Shown here: positions 1-8,579 of the stretch, piece after piece
Layout: every line of letters begins with the position of its first letter
Position numbering within the stretch: the stretch's first letter is position 1
Assembly (NCBI RefSeq): GCF_900108315.1
Contig: NZ_FNVB01000009.1
Location: 186,001 to 250,000, forward strand
Source: Saccharopolyspora kobensis
Lineage (GTDB): Bacteria > Actinomycetota > Actinomycetes > Mycobacteriales > Pseudonocardiaceae
Length of the DNA stretch: 64,000 nt
Direction of reading: 5' to 3'
Program-made: the position numbers and the translations under genes
The notes under the pieces: model-generated
Seen by the model: only the letters and a program-made list of their open reading frames with translations
What the model was told of the DNA's origin: nothing
Database searches by the model: none

Positions 1-217
1 CCTCGTCCCGCTCGGCCTCCGGTGCGATGTCAGTCACGAGCTGTTTCCCCAGATCAAGTAGAACGGCGACCTACCGTAGCAAGCGCTCGGCGGGGCCCGG
101 CACCTTCTTTCGGCCGGGGTCGATTTGACCGCGTGAACCGGGCCGACTTAGGCTGGCGCGGCTCGCCTGTCGCCCGGCTCCCGCAGTCGTGCGCCCCGCG
201 TGGAGCGGCCCCGCCCG

Positions 218-448
218 ATCGGGGTCCGGAACGCGGTCTGTATGATGGGTGAGAACTTCTCGCCGCCGGACGGGCGGAGAGAAAAAACGCCTGTTTCGAG
301 TGGTGCTCCGCGCTGCCGGGACGGGAACCCCACCGAGGCGCTGCACCAGCGGCGTGGTAGGAATCCTCGATCCTCTTCGGGTCGAGGTGGACGTCCGCCG
401 CAGACCTGGTGAAAGTAGCGAAACCGAGCAGCAGGAGACTTCCGACTC
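218..448 (+). promoter_or_regulatory. putative promoter and long 5' leader of rplU-rpmA
   Basis: Bases 1-448 hold no gene I can support. A good -10 box, TATGAT, lies at 241-246 with only a weak -35 before it. If it is used, the rplU transcript has a leader of roughly 195 nt, which is long for this genome and leaves room for autogenous control by L21. In related actinobacteria the upstream gene is usually rne (ribonuclease E). A C-terminal remnant of it could end near the start of the window, but I cannot confirm that. Confidence 0.35.
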
Positions 449-757
449 ATGTACGCGATCGTCAAGACCGGCGGCAAGCAGTACAAGGTGGCTGTCGGAG
501 ACGTCGTCGAGGTCGAGAAGCTCGAAGGCGAGCTGGGCTCCGAGGTCAGTTTCCCGGCACTTCTGGTCGTCGATGGCACCGATGTCACGACCGACGCCGA
601 CGCGCTGGCCAAGGTGTCGGTGACCGGCAAGCTGGTCGAGCAGACCAAGGGCCCCAAGATCCGCATCCACAAGTTCAAGAACAAGACCGGCTACCACAAG
701 CGACAGGGTCACCGCCAGAAGCTGACCCGCGTCGAGGTCACCGGCATCAACAAGTGA
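449..757 (+). CDS. rplU: 50S ribosomal protein L21
   Basis: Component of the large ribosomal subunit that binds 23S rRNA near L20. The 102-residue product has the usual family length and begins [14 protein letters not shown], the classic L21 N-terminus. The C-terminal part has the basic [16 protein letters not shown] segment of the L21 signature. AGGAG at 432-436 precedes the ATG. It is followed 14 bp later by rpmA, the near-universal partner, and then by obgE, so ribosome components and their assembly GTPase are grouped. Confidence 0.98.
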   Translation: MYAIVKTGGKQYKVAVGDVVEVEKLEGELGSEVSFPALLVVDGTDVTTDADALAKVSVTGKLVEQTKGPKIRIHKFKNKTGYHKRQGHRQKLTRVEVTGINK

Positions 758-771
758 GGACCTGAGTAGTC

Positions 772-1029
772 ATGGCACACAAGAAGGGCGCATCCAGCTC
801 TCGGAACGGCCGCGACTCGAACCCCAAGTACCTCGGGGTGAAGCGCTACGGCGGCCAGGTCGTCAAGGCCGGCGAGATCCTGATCCGTCAGCGTGGTACC
901 AAGTTCCACCCGGGTCTGAACGTGGGTCGCGGCAACGACGACACTCTGTTCGCGCTGGAGGCCGGGACCGTCGAGTTCGGACGTTACCGGGGCCGCAAGG
1001 CCGTCAGCGTGAAGCCGGTCGAGGCCTGA
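772..1029 (+). CDS. rpmA: 50S ribosomal protein L27
   Basis: L27 sits at the peptidyl-transferase centre, where its flexible N-terminus contacts tRNA ends. The product has 85 residues and starts [16 protein letters not shown], so it lacks the cleavable N-terminal extension found in Firmicutes. The GVKRYGGQ and [10 protein letters not shown] segments are typical. It is co-transcribed with rplU (14 bp gap), and a strong hairpin follows at 1059-1094. Confidence 0.98.
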   Translation: MAHKKGASSSRNGRDSNPKYLGVKRYGGQVVKAGEILIRQRGTKFHPGLNVGRGNDDTLFALEAGTVEFGRYRGRKAVSVKPVEA

Positions 1030-1058
1030 TCCGGCTCTCGACTGCGAGTACTTCCCGA

Positions 1059-1094
1059 CGAGGGGCGGGTCCGGCTAGTCCGGCCCGCCCCTCG
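1059..1094 (+). terminator. hairpin terminator after rpmA
   Basis: An 11-bp arm (1059-1069) pairs with 1084-1094 and is extended inward by CCGG/CCGG with a one-base bulge. There is no U-tract, as is common for actinobacterial terminators. It separates rplU-rpmA from obgE, which starts 118 bp downstream. Confidence 0.6.
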
Positions 1095-1211
1095 TTGCTG
1101 TTCGCGGATCCGCTCCGGCGCCGGGATGCGAATCGGCCCCGCCGTTGTTGAATCGGATTCGCCCGTGTTCTACCGCCGGGCCCACCCGGCTCGATCTTCC
1201 TGGAGGCATTC

Positions 1212-2684
1212 GTGTCGCGGTTCGTTGACCGCGTGACCATCCACGTCGCGGCTGGCGACGGCGGGAATGGCTGCGCCTCGGTGCACAGGGAGAAGTTCAA
1301 GCCGCTGGGCGGGCCGGACGGCGGCAACGGCGGCAAGGGCGGCGACGTGCAGCTCGTCGTCGATCCCAACGCGCACACCCTGCTCGACTTCCACTACCGG
1401 CCCAACGCCCGCGCCTCCAACGGCAAGCCGGGGCAGGGCGGCATGCGCAACGGCGCCCAGGGCGAGGACCTGGTGCTGGCCGTTCCGGACGGCACCGTGG
1501 TCATGACCCCGGACGGCGAAGTGCTGGCCGACCTGGTGGGCACCGGCACCACGTTCGTCGCCGCCGCCGGTGGCCGCGGTGGCCTGGGCAACGCGGCGCT
1601 GGCCTCCAAGGCGCGCAAGGCCCCGGGCTTCGCGCTGCTCGGCGAGCCCGGTGACCAGGGCGAACTCGTCCTGGAGCTCAAGTCGGTCGCCGACGTGGGC
1701 CTGGTCGGCTTCCCGTCCGCGGGCAAGTCGTCGCTGATCTCGGTGCTCTCCGCCGCGCGCCCGAAGATCGCCGACTACCCGTTCACCACGCTGGTGCCCA
1801 ACCTCGGCGTGGTCACCGCGGGCGAGACCGTGTTCACCGTGGCCGACGTGCCCGGGCTGATCCCGGGCGCCAGCGAGGGCCGCGGCCTCGGCCTGGACTT
1901 CCTGCGCCACATCGAGCGCTGCGCCGTGCTGGTGCACGTCGTGGACTGCGCCACGCTGGAGCCCGGCCGCGATCCGATGTCCGATGTGGACGCCCTGGAG
2001 AACGAGCTCGCGCAGTACACACCGGCGTTGAAGGCCGAGCACGGCGGGGTCGACCTCGCCGAGCGCCCGCGCATGGTGGTGCTCAACAAGATGGACGTGC
2101 CGGAAGCCCGCGAGCTGGCCGACCTGGTGCGCGCCGACGTCGAGGAGCGCGGCTGGCCGGTGTTCGAAGTGTCGACCGCCTCCCGCGAGGGCCTGCGCGA
2201 GCTGAGCTTCGCGATGGCCGCCGAGGTGGAGCGCTACCGGGAGCAGCTGCCGGAACCGGAGGCCGCGCGCGTGGTCGTCCGCCCGACCGCGGTCGACGAC
2301 GGCGGGTTCACCGTCGAGCCCGACCCCGAGGTCGAGGACGCCTACGTGGTGCGCGGCGAGAAGCCGGAGCGCTGGGTGCGGCAGACCGACTTCGGCAACA
2401 ACGAGGCCATCGGCTTCCTGGCGGACCGGCTGGCCAAGCTGGGCGTGGAGGACGCGCTGGCGAAGCAGGGCGCGGAGCCCGGCAGCCAGGTGACCATCGG
2501 TTCGATGACCTTCGACTGGGAGCCGTCGACGCCGGCCGGGGTGGCCGGTGTGCTCGGCCGCCGCGGCACCGACCTGCGCGTGGACCAGGACGACCGGGTC
2601 TCCGCCCACGAGCGCAAGGCGGCCAAGAAGACCAGGCGCAGCTCGCTGGACGAGTTCGGCCAGTTCCGGGAGGGCGACGAGTGA
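1212..2684 (+). CDS. obgE: GTPase Obg, ribosome assembly and stress
   Basis: Essential GTPase of 50S subunit maturation, linked to the stringent response and, in actinomycetes, to sporulation timing. The 490-residue product has the glycine-rich Obg fold (about 1-158), a G domain with P-loop GFPSAGKSS (about 167-175), the switch region [18 protein letters not shown] (about 292-295), and a C-terminal OCT domain around residues 355-430. The start is GTG at 1212, preceded by GGAGG at 1202-1206. The stop codon lies inside an RNA hairpin that may control the next gene, proB. Confidence 0.98.
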   Translation: MSRFVDRVTIHVAAGDGGNGCASVHREKFKPLGGPDGGNGGKGGDVQLVVDPNAHTLLDFHYRPNARASNGKPGQGGMRNGAQGEDLVLAVPDGTVVMTPDGEVLADLVGTGTTFVAAAGGRGGLGNAALASKARKAPGFALLGEPGDQGELVLELKSVADVGLVGFPSAGKSSLISVLSAARPKIADYPFTTLVPNLGVVTAGETVFTVADVPGLIPGASEGRGLGLDFLRHIERCAVLVHVVDCATLEPGRDPMSDVDALENELAQYTPALKAEHGGVDLAERPRMVVLNKMDVPEARELADLVRADVEERGWPVFEVSTASREGLRELSFAMAAEVERYREQLPEPEAARVVVRPTAVDDGGFTVEPDPEVEDAYVVRGEKPERWVRQTDFGNNEAIGFLADRLAKLGVEDALAKQGAEPGSQVTIGSMTFDWEPSTPAGVAGVLGRRGTDLRVDQDDRVSAHERKAAKKTRRSSLDEFGQFREGDE

Positions 2685-2730
2685 GCGCTGCGCCCTTAGC
2701 GCTCACCTGAAGGAGGAAGTCCGGTGAGCG
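2681..2730 (+). promoter_or_regulatory. putative RNA switch between obgE and proB
   Basis: Three segments can pair in two mutually exclusive ways. GTGAGCGCT (2681-2689) is fully complementary to AGCGCTCAC (2698-2706). CGCTCACC (2700-2707) is also fully complementary to GGTGAGCG (2723-2730). The first helix contains the obgE stop codon. The second puts the proB Shine-Dalgarno (AGGAGG, 2711-2716) in its loop and the GTG start in its stem. A ribosome terminating on obgE would decide which helix forms, so this may be a translational coupling device. The pairing is seen; the function is inferred. Confidence 0.45.
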
Positions 2731-3845
2731 TTGAGCTCTCGGCGACCCGGCAGGCGGTCGCGACCGCGCAGCGGGTCGTGGTGAAGGTCGGTTCTTCGTC
2801 GCTGACCACCACCGAAGGCGGTCTGGACACCGCACGGCTGTCCGCGCTGGTCGACTCGGTGGCCCGGCGGGTGGCGTCCGGCTGCCAGGTGGTGCTGGTG
2901 TCCTCGGGCGCCATCGCCGCTGGTCTCGCGCCGCTGGGGTTGAGCCGCAGACCGCGAGATCTGGCCACCCAGCAGGCGGCGGCGAGCGTCGGGCAGGAAG
3001 CGCTGGCGCACGCTTACGCCGAGTCCTTCTCGCGCTACCGGCTGATCGTCGGGCAGGTCCTGCTGACCGCCGACGACGTGGTGCGCCGCGGCCACTACCG
3101 CAACGCCCAGCGCACGCTGAACCGGCTGCTGGGCCTCGGCGCGGTGCCGGTGGTCAACGAGAACGACACGGTGGCCACGACCGAGATCCGCTTCGGCGAC
3201 AACGACCGGCTCGCCGCGCTCGTCTCGCACCTGGTCGGCGCCGACGCGCTGATCCTGCTGTCCGATGTGGACGCGCTGTACGACGGGGATCCGCGGCACG
3301 GCGGTGCTTCGGTGATCCGCGAGGTCAACGGTGACGCGGACATGGCAGGCGTGCGGGCGGGCAGCACCGGCGCCTCCGGGCTCGGAACCGGCGGCATGGC
3401 CTCGAAGGTGGGAGCGGCCCGGGTCGCCTGCTCCTCGGGAATCCCGGTCCTGCTGACCTCGGCCGCGCAGGCCGAGCGCGCACTGGGCCCGGCGGACGTG
3501 GGCACCGCCTTCGCCGCGACCGGAAGCAGGTTGTCGGCCCGCCGCTTCTGGCTGGCGCACGCGGCCGGTGCCAGCGGCCGCCTCTGGCTGGACGACGGTG
3601 CCGTCGCAGCGGTGGTCAAGCGCCGCCGCTCGCTGCTGGCCGCGGGGATCACCGCGGTGGAGGGCGCTTTCGACGGCGGTGACGTGGTCGAACTGGTCGA
3701 TCCCGCGGGCGCGGTGGTGGCCAGGGGAGTGGTCGCCTACGACGCGGCGGAGCTCCCGGAGCTCATCGGCCGCTCCAGCCACCAGCTGCCCCCGGAACAG
3801 CGCCGCGAGGTGGTCCACGCCGACGACCTCGTCCCCCTCCGCTGA
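2724..3845 (+). CDS. proB: glutamate 5-kinase
   Basis: Phosphorylates glutamate to gamma-glutamyl phosphate, the first and proline-inhibited step of proline synthesis. The 373-residue protein has an N-terminal amino-acid-kinase domain ([12 protein letters not shown] near residue 20, [18 protein letters not shown] in the middle) and a C-terminal PUA domain (about 285-370). GTG start with AAGGAGG at 2710-2716. It lies 39 bp after obgE. Its pathway partner proA is 7 kb downstream, separated by unrelated genes. An 18-bp perfect hairpin follows the stop. Confidence 0.97.
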   Translation: MSVELSATRQAVATAQRVVVKVGSSSLTTTEGGLDTARLSALVDSVARRVASGCQVVLVSSGAIAAGLAPLGLSRRPRDLATQQAAASVGQEALAHAYAESFSRYRLIVGQVLLTADDVVRRGHYRNAQRTLNRLLGLGAVPVVNENDTVATTEIRFGDNDRLAALVSHLVGADALILLSDVDALYDGDPRHGGASVIREVNGDADMAGVRAGSTGASGLGTGGMASKVGAARVACSSGIPVLLTSAAQAERALGPADVGTAFAATGSRLSARRFWLAHAAGASGRLWLDDGAVAAVVKRRRSLLAAGITAVEGAFDGGDVVELVDPAGAVVARGVVAYDAAELPELIGRSSHQLPPEQRREVVHADDLVPLR

Positions 3846-3887
3846 AGCCCGGTGAAGGGCACGCCCCGACGTGCCCTTCACCGGGCT
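3846..3887. terminator. bidirectional terminator, proB / MFS gene
   Basis: Perfect 18-bp inverted repeat, 3846-3863 against 3870-3887, with a 6-nt loop (CCCCGA). It fills the gap between the convergent proB and transporter genes and can serve both strands. Confidence 0.8.
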
Positions 3888-3889
3888 GG

Positions 3890-5167
3890 TCAGCGGAGTT
3901 CGGTGCCGCGGGTCTCCGGGAGGGTGCGGATCACGAAGAACGCGATCGCCGCACCCACCGCGATGTACCAGAAGAACAGCGACGACAGCTCGTACTGGGC
4001 CAGCATCTGGATGACCAGCGGCGCGGTGCCGCCGAACACCGCGACGGTGAGGTTGTACCAGGCGCCGATGCCCAGGCCGCGCAGCTCGGTGGGGAACAGC
4101 TCGGACATGATCGCCGGGGCGATCGAGGTCATCGCGGTGTAGAGCGCGATTCCGACGCAGAAGACCACCAGCAGGTTGCCGAGACCGGGCCGGACCAGGG
4201 TCGACAGCGGGACGATGAGGATCGCGGTGGCGGCCGACCAGACCAGCAGCTGGGGCTTGCGGCCGAAGCGGTCCGACAGCGCGCCCATCGGGTACTGCAG
4301 TGCGATGAACAGCGCGGTGGCGATCGACAGCGCCAGGAACACGTCGGTGGCGTCGGCATCGCGGTTCTTCACCGCGAACGGCGTCAGCGCGCTGAAGAAC
4401 GTGTAGTAGCACAGCGTCGAGAGCATGCTGAAGCCCACCAGCTGCCCGACCGCCTTCGGGTGGTGGGTCAGCGTGGTCCACAGTGGACTCCGGAGCGCCT
4501 TGGCCTTCTCCTGGTTCTCCTCGAACTGCTCGGTCTCCTCCAGCGTCCGGCGCAACCAGATGCCCAGCAGGCCGAGCACGCCGCCGATCAGGAACGGGAT
4601 GCGCCAGCCGTAGTCGGTGAGCTGCTCCTCGGTCAGCAGCGCGGTCAGCAGGTAGCCCAGCAGCGAGGCGATGAGCAGCGCGGTGCCGGTCGAGATGTAG
4701 AAGAACGCCGAGTACCGGCCGCGCTTGGCGGCCGGTGCGATCTCGGCGAGGTAGGCCGAGGCGTTGGAGACCTCGCCGCCCAGCGAGAGCCCCTGGCTGA
4801 CCCGGGCCAGGACGAGCAGGATCGCCGCCGCCCAGCCGATCGTCTCGAACGTCGGCAGCAACCCGATCACCAGCGAGCCGCCCGCCATCAGCGAGATGGT
4901 CACCAGCATCGCGGTCTTGCGGCCGCGCAGGTCGGCGAACCTGCCGAGCAGCCAACCGCCCAGCGGCCGGAAGAAGAACGCCAGCGCGAACGTGGCCAGC
5001 GTGTTGATCAGCGCGAGTTCACCGGGGAAGAACGCGTGCGCGAAGTAGACGCTGAACGCGGTGTAGATCGTCCAGTCGTACCACTCGACGGCGTTGCCGA
5101 TGCTCGCAGCGATCAGGGTGCGCAAGGGCAGCCGGGATTCGCCGGTCGCCGCCGTGCCTTGGGACAT
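3890..5167 (-). CDS. MFS metabolite:H+ symporter (MHS family)
   Basis: Twelve-helix inner-membrane transporter of 425 residues. It begins in MHS style with AASIGNAVEWYDWTIY and has the MFS loop motif GRFADLRGRKTAML between helices 2 and 3, with a second copy (GALSDRFGRKPQLL) in the C-terminal half, as in the ProP/KgtP/ShiA group. These carriers take up compatible solutes, dicarboxylates or shikimate with protons; the substrate cannot be read from sequence. The ATG is preceded by GGAGGAT. It is a stand-alone gene convergent with proB. The proximity to proline synthesis invites a proline/betaine guess, but nothing else supports it. Confidence 0.85.
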   Translation of the reverse strand: MSQGTAATGESRLPLRTLIAASIGNAVEWYDWTIYTAFSVYFAHAFFPGELALINTLATFALAFFFRPLGGWLLGRFADLRGRKTAMLVTISLMAGGSLVIGLLPTFETIGWAAAILLVLARVSQGLSLGGEVSNASAYLAEIAPAAKRGRYSAFFYISTGTALLIASLLGYLLTALLTEEQLTDYGWRIPFLIGGVLGLLGIWLRRTLEETEQFEENQEKAKALRSPLWTTLTHHPKAVGQLVGFSMLSTLCYYTFFSALTPFAVKNRDADATDVFLALSIATALFIALQYPMGALSDRFGRKPQLLVWSAATAILIVPLSTLVRPGLGNLLVVFCVGIALYTAMTSIAPAIMSELFPTELRGLGIGAWYNLTVAVFGGTAPLVIQMLAQYELSSLFFWYIAVGAAIAFFVIRTLPETRGTELR

Positions 5168-5321
5168 CGCATCCTCCGTGTCGTGGCAACCCGCCCGCCC
5201 CCTGGAGGCGCGTTGACGCGCTCCGGAGCCCGAACGGGTGACGACACAGTACGGTCTGGGCCGTCCGTTCGGAAGGTGCGAACTCAGCCAGTGGGAAGGA
5301 CTTGCGCCCGCCCCGCGGTGC

Positions 5322-5540
5322 TCAACGGGGGACGATCGGCGTTCCGGCCAGCTCGTGCGCGCCCTTGTTGCACTCCGGGCAGGTCGTCCACAGCCACGCC
5401 ACGTCGGAGTTGTCCACAGTGATCTGCGTGCCGCACAGCGCCTCGATCTGCGCGTCGTCCGGAAAGCCGCCCTTCGGGCGCGGTTTCAGCGTGGCGTGCC
5501 GCTGACCTTCACCGGGTTGCCAGCGAAACGGGTGTGGCAT
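5322..5540 (-). CDS. small zinc-finger-like protein
   Basis: A 72-residue protein starting MPHPFRWQPGEGQRHA. It has a cysteine near the middle, a TCPEC pair and a nearby histidine near the C-terminus, which can form one zinc site. Small proteins of this kind recur in Pseudonocardiaceae next to XRE/DUF397 genes; their role is unknown. An upstream in-frame GTG at 5579 would add 13 residues, but the conserved-looking part begins at the ATG at 5540. It diverges from the XRE regulator across a 233-bp region containing two palindromes. Confidence 0.65.
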   Translation of the reverse strand: MPHPFRWQPGEGQRHATLKPRPKGGFPDDAQIEALCGTQITVDNSDVAWLWTTCPECNKGAHELAGTPIVPR

Positions 5541-5687
5541 GCGATCACCGCCTGTTCCAAGTCGACCGGAGACGACCACCGGGAGTGGGTCGCGTCCTGG
5601 CAGCCGGGTTCGGTGGCGAGACGCCGGAGGTCCAGGAGCTGGTCGCTGGTGTCCGCATCTCGTGCTCCTGACCGGTCGTCGTCGCGC

Positions 5688-5736
5688 GTACCATTCTGCT
5701 GGTACTGAAACGCGGGGCCAATTACCTGAACAGGTA
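5688..5736. promoter_or_regulatory. two palindromic operator candidates
   Basis: Between the divergent zinc-finger gene and the XRE gene are GTACCA-N6-TGGTAC (5688-5705) and TACCTG-AA-CAGGTA (5723-5736). Both share the half-site TACC/GGTA. Their position 38-86 bp before the XRE start fits autoregulation of this cluster. Confidence 0.5.
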
Positions 5737-5773
5737 GTAGTTACCGGCGCGGAATTCTGTTTCGCTGTGTTTC

Positions 5774-6625
5774 ATGACCCGTACCACTGGCGGTACGCCG
5801 AAGGCCCGCGCGCTCGGCGCTGAGCTGCGCGAAGCCAGGGAAGCGGTCGGTCGGAGCCTGCGTGCGCTGGCACACGAGCTCGACACCAACCACGTCAAGC
5901 TGATGCGGTACGAGACCGGTCGGTCCGTGCCTCCGCCGGAAGTGGTTGCCGCTTTCGTGACAGCACTGGGCGTTTCGGCTACCGAACGTGATCGACTCGT
6001 CGAGATGGCGCGCGACGCCGACGCGCCGAACTGGCTCACCGCGGACCGGGCGGGCGTGCGGCAGGAGCTGACCGCGCTGATCGAGTTCGAGCGCACCGCG
6101 ACCCGCATCACCAACGTCGCCACCGGGCTGATCCCCGGCCTGCTGCAGACCTCCGACTACGCGCGGGCGGTGATGCACGGAAAACCGGTCGGCGAGGTGG
6201 AGAAGCTGGTGCTCATGCGCCTCGGCCGCCGGGAGGTGCTGGCCGCCCGCGATGCGCCGCGGCTGACCGCGATCATCAGCGAGAACGCGCTGCGCGAACC
6301 GATCGGCGGGCACGCGGTGATGGCCGAGCAGCTGCACAAGGTGGCGGAACTGGCGGCGTGGCCCAGCATCGACGTCCGGGTGCTGCCCAGCGGCAGCACC
6401 ACCTGGCACCCCGGGCACGTCGGGCCGTTCGTGCTGTTCGAATTCCCCAAGGCGCAGCCGATCGTGCATTTGGAGCACTACCGCTCCTCCGCCTTCCTCT
6501 ACAACCCCGGACTCGCGCAGGAATACCTGGAAGCGATCACTACCCTGCTCTCGTTCGCGATGGACGACGCCGAGTCGATCGCGTTCATCACCAAGTGTGC
6601 GAACGAGATGGAGGCTATTGCGTGA
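5774..6625 (+). CDS. XRE-family regulator, HTH plus DUF5753
   Basis: A 283-residue regulator. The N-terminal helix-turn-helix (about 12-75) includes SLRALAHELDTNHVKLMRYE. The long C-terminal part matches DUF5753, recognised by GLIPGLLQTSDYARAV and the WHPGHVGPFVLFEF segment. Such proteins are paired with a DUF397 protein in Streptomyces (WhiJ/BldB-like systems) and influence development and antibiotic production. The downstream DUF397 gene overlaps its stop by 4 bp, so the two are translationally coupled. Two palindromes upstream are probable autoregulatory sites. Confidence 0.9.
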   Translation: MTRTTGGTPKARALGAELREAREAVGRSLRALAHELDTNHVKLMRYETGRSVPPPEVVAAFVTALGVSATERDRLVEMARDADAPNWLTADRAGVRQELTALIEFERTATRITNVATGLIPGLLQTSDYARAVMHGKPVGEVEKLVLMRLGRREVLAARDAPRLTAIISENALREPIGGHAVMAEQLHKVAELAAWPSIDVRVLPSGSTTWHPGHVGPFVLFEFPKAQPIVHLEHYRSSAFLYNPGLAQEYLEAITTLLSFAMDDAESIAFITKCANEMEAIA

Positions 6626-6819
6626 TTACGGCACAGCCGGTCGGTTGGCGTAAGTCGAGCAGGTCGGCGCAGGAGACCGATTGCGTGGAGGTCGGTCGCT
6701 GCGGTGATGGTGCGGCGGTTCGCGATTCCAAGCACCGGGCGGGCGGCTACTTCGCCGTTTCCGGTGCGCAGTGGCGATCCTTCGTCGCCGGGATCCGAGC
6801 AGGCCGGTTCGACGCCTGA
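6622..6819 (+). CDS. DUF397 protein, partner of the XRE regulator
   Basis: A 65-residue protein with the DUF397 hallmarks: GWRKSSRS near the N-terminus, CVEVGR, AVRDSKH, and a terminal WRSFVAGIRAGRF. The GTG start at 6622 overlaps the XRE stop (GTGA). Family members act with their XRE neighbour, apparently as antagonist or co-regulator in a toxin/antitoxin-like or developmental switch; here the pair is inferred to work together. A longer reading frame runs upstream, but it only shadows the XRE gene. Confidence 0.88.
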   Translation: MITAQPVGWRKSSRSAQETDCVEVGRCGDGAAVRDSKHRAGGYFAVSGAQWRSFVAGIRAGRFDA

Positions 6820-6947
6820 CGACCCGCGGTGCCCCGAGGGGAGGGGGCACCGCCGATCCGGCCGCGCGCCGGCGAATTGCGAAAAAATGTGCGGTTTCCG
6901 GATCGATCGAGTGAAAAAGGCGTTGTGCTCAACGGCAGACTGCTGTC

Positions 6948-8579
6948 GTGACGACAGTGCGCGAACTCGCCGACGAAGCCCTGGAACTCCTCGCCACCGC
7001 TGACCCGCTGAACGAACTGCTCGTGGGATTCCCGGGCACCGAGGACCGCCTCAACGATCTCTCCGAAGCAGCCGAACAATCGCTCCGCGACCGCGCGGTC
7101 CGCGTTCTCGACGCGGCGAGCCGGATCGAGGCGACCGGGCAGGACGCGATCACGCTCGGCGTGCTGGTGGAGCAGACCGAATCGCTCATCACCCGGATCG
7201 ACGCCAGGCTCGTCGAGCACACCGTGCACGACGGCCAGACCGCTCCGCTGGGCAAGCTGCTGGAACTGCTCGCCAGCTCGCGGCCCACTGGTGCGCAGCA
7301 GGAGCAGGACTTCCTGACCAGACTCGCGGCGATACCCGAGTTCCTGGCCCAAGGCGCTGATCGCCTGCGGCACGGCCTGTCCACCGGGCGGCTGCCGATC
7401 GCCGGCCGCGTGCGCGCCGCCGTCGACTACCTCGACGCGCACCTGGCCGCGCCGGAAGCGGACCCGCTGCACCTGGTGCCGCTGAACGCCGCGGCAGAAC
7501 GCGACGACCTGCTCGCCGCGGAGGTCCGCCCGGCCTTCGCCGCGTACCGCGAGGTCCTGCACGCGGAAGCCCTGGAACGCGGACGGCCGGACGACCGCGC
7601 GGGGCTGTGCTGGCTGCCGGACGGCGAGGCGACCTACGCGGCCCTGGTCCGGATGCACACGACGACCGGCCGCACCCCGGAAGAGCTGCATCGGACCGGT
7701 GTCGAGCTGCTCGCGGAGCTGGCCGAGGAGTACGCGGAGATCGGCTCGCGGATCTTCGGGCTGCGCACGGCCGCCGAGGTGCAGCAGCGGATGCGCACCG
7801 ACCCCGGCCTGCGCTGGTCGGACGGGCGCGAACTGCTGGCCGCGGCCGAGGCGGCGATCGAGCGGGCGGAGCGCGGCGCGCCGGAGTGGTTCGGCCGGCT
7901 GCCCGCCCAGCGCTGCCAGGTGGCACCGGTCCCGGCCGACCGGGCCCCGAACACCTCCGCGGCGTACTACCTGCCCGGCCCGGTCGACGGCTCCCGGCCC
8001 GGCACCTACTACGCCAACACCCACCTCGCCGAGCAGCGCCCGCGCTTCCTCGCCGAGGCGACCGCCTTCCACGAGGCCGTGCCCGGGCACCACTTCCAGA
8101 TCACCCTCGCCCAGGAGCTGACCGGTGTGCCGAAGATCCGGCAGCTCGCCTGGGTCAACGCCTACATGGAGGGCTGGGGCCTGTACTCCGAGCGCTTCGC
8201 CGACGAGGCCGGTTGGTACACCGACGACGTGGCCCGGCTGGGCATGCTCGCGATGGATTCCAACCGCGCGGCCCGGCTGGTGGTGGACACCGGCCTGCAC
8301 GCCTTCGGCTGGAGCCGGCAGCGAGCGGTGGACTACCTGCGCGAGAACACGCTGATGCCGGAGGTCGAGGTCCAGTCCGAAACCGACCGCTACCTGGAGA
8401 TGCCCGGGCAGGCGCTGTCCTACATGGTCGGCAGGCTGGAGATCGAGCGGCTTCGCGACCGCGCCCGGGCAGCGCTGGGCGCGGCCTTCGACCTGCGCGC
8501 GTTCCACGACCTGGTCCTCGGTTCCGGCCCGCTGCCGATGCCGGTCCTGGACCTCGTCGTCGCCGACTGGACCGGCTAG
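6948..8579 (+). CDS. DUF885 family, putative metallopeptidase-like protein
   Basis: A 543-residue soluble protein of the DUF885 family. The diagnostic C-terminal segment is EAVPGHHFQI followed by YMEGWGLYSERF. The HExxxxH-like arrangement (HEAVPGHH) suggests a zinc metallohydrolase, and the family is treated as M2/M3-like peptidases, although few members have been tested. No signal peptide or membrane helix. GTG start at 6948. It converges with recQ, and the two stops overlap by sharing the palindrome CTAG (8576-8579). Confidence 0.85.
   Translation: MTTVRELADEALELLATADPLNELLVGFPGTEDRLNDLSEAAEQSLRDRAVRVLDAASRIEATGQDAITLGVLVEQTESLITRIDARLVEHTVHDGQTAPLGKLLELLASSRPTGAQQEQDFLTRLAAIPEFLAQGADRLRHGLSTGRLPIAGRVRAAVDYLDAHLAAPEADPLHLVPLNAAAERDDLLAAEVRPAFAAYREVLHAEALERGRPDDRAGLCWLPDGEATYAALVRMHTTTGRTPEELHRTGVELLAELAEEYAEIGSRIFGLRTAAEVQQRMRTDPGLRWSDGRELLAAAEAAIERAERGAPEWFGRLPAQRCQVAPVPADRAPNTSAAYYLPGPVDGSRPGTYYANTHLAEQRPRFLAEATAFHEAVPGHHFQITLAQELTGVPKIRQLAWVNAYMEGWGLYSERFADEAGWYTDDVARLGMLAMDSNRAARLVVDTGLHAFGWSRQRAVDYLRENTLMPEVEVQSETDRYLEMPGQALSYMVGRLEIERLRDRARAALGAAFDLRAFHDLVLGSGPLPMPVLDLVVADWTG

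Noticed and set aside
22-252. A 76-residue plus-strand frame before rplU
   Set aside because: Arg/Pro-rich, no ribosome site, runs through the predicted rplU promoter. The end of rne upstream could not be confirmed either.
2703-4955. A 750-residue minus-strand frame spanning proB and the transporter
   Set aside because: It is out of frame with the true transporter gene and antisense to proB; composition is typical of a shadow.
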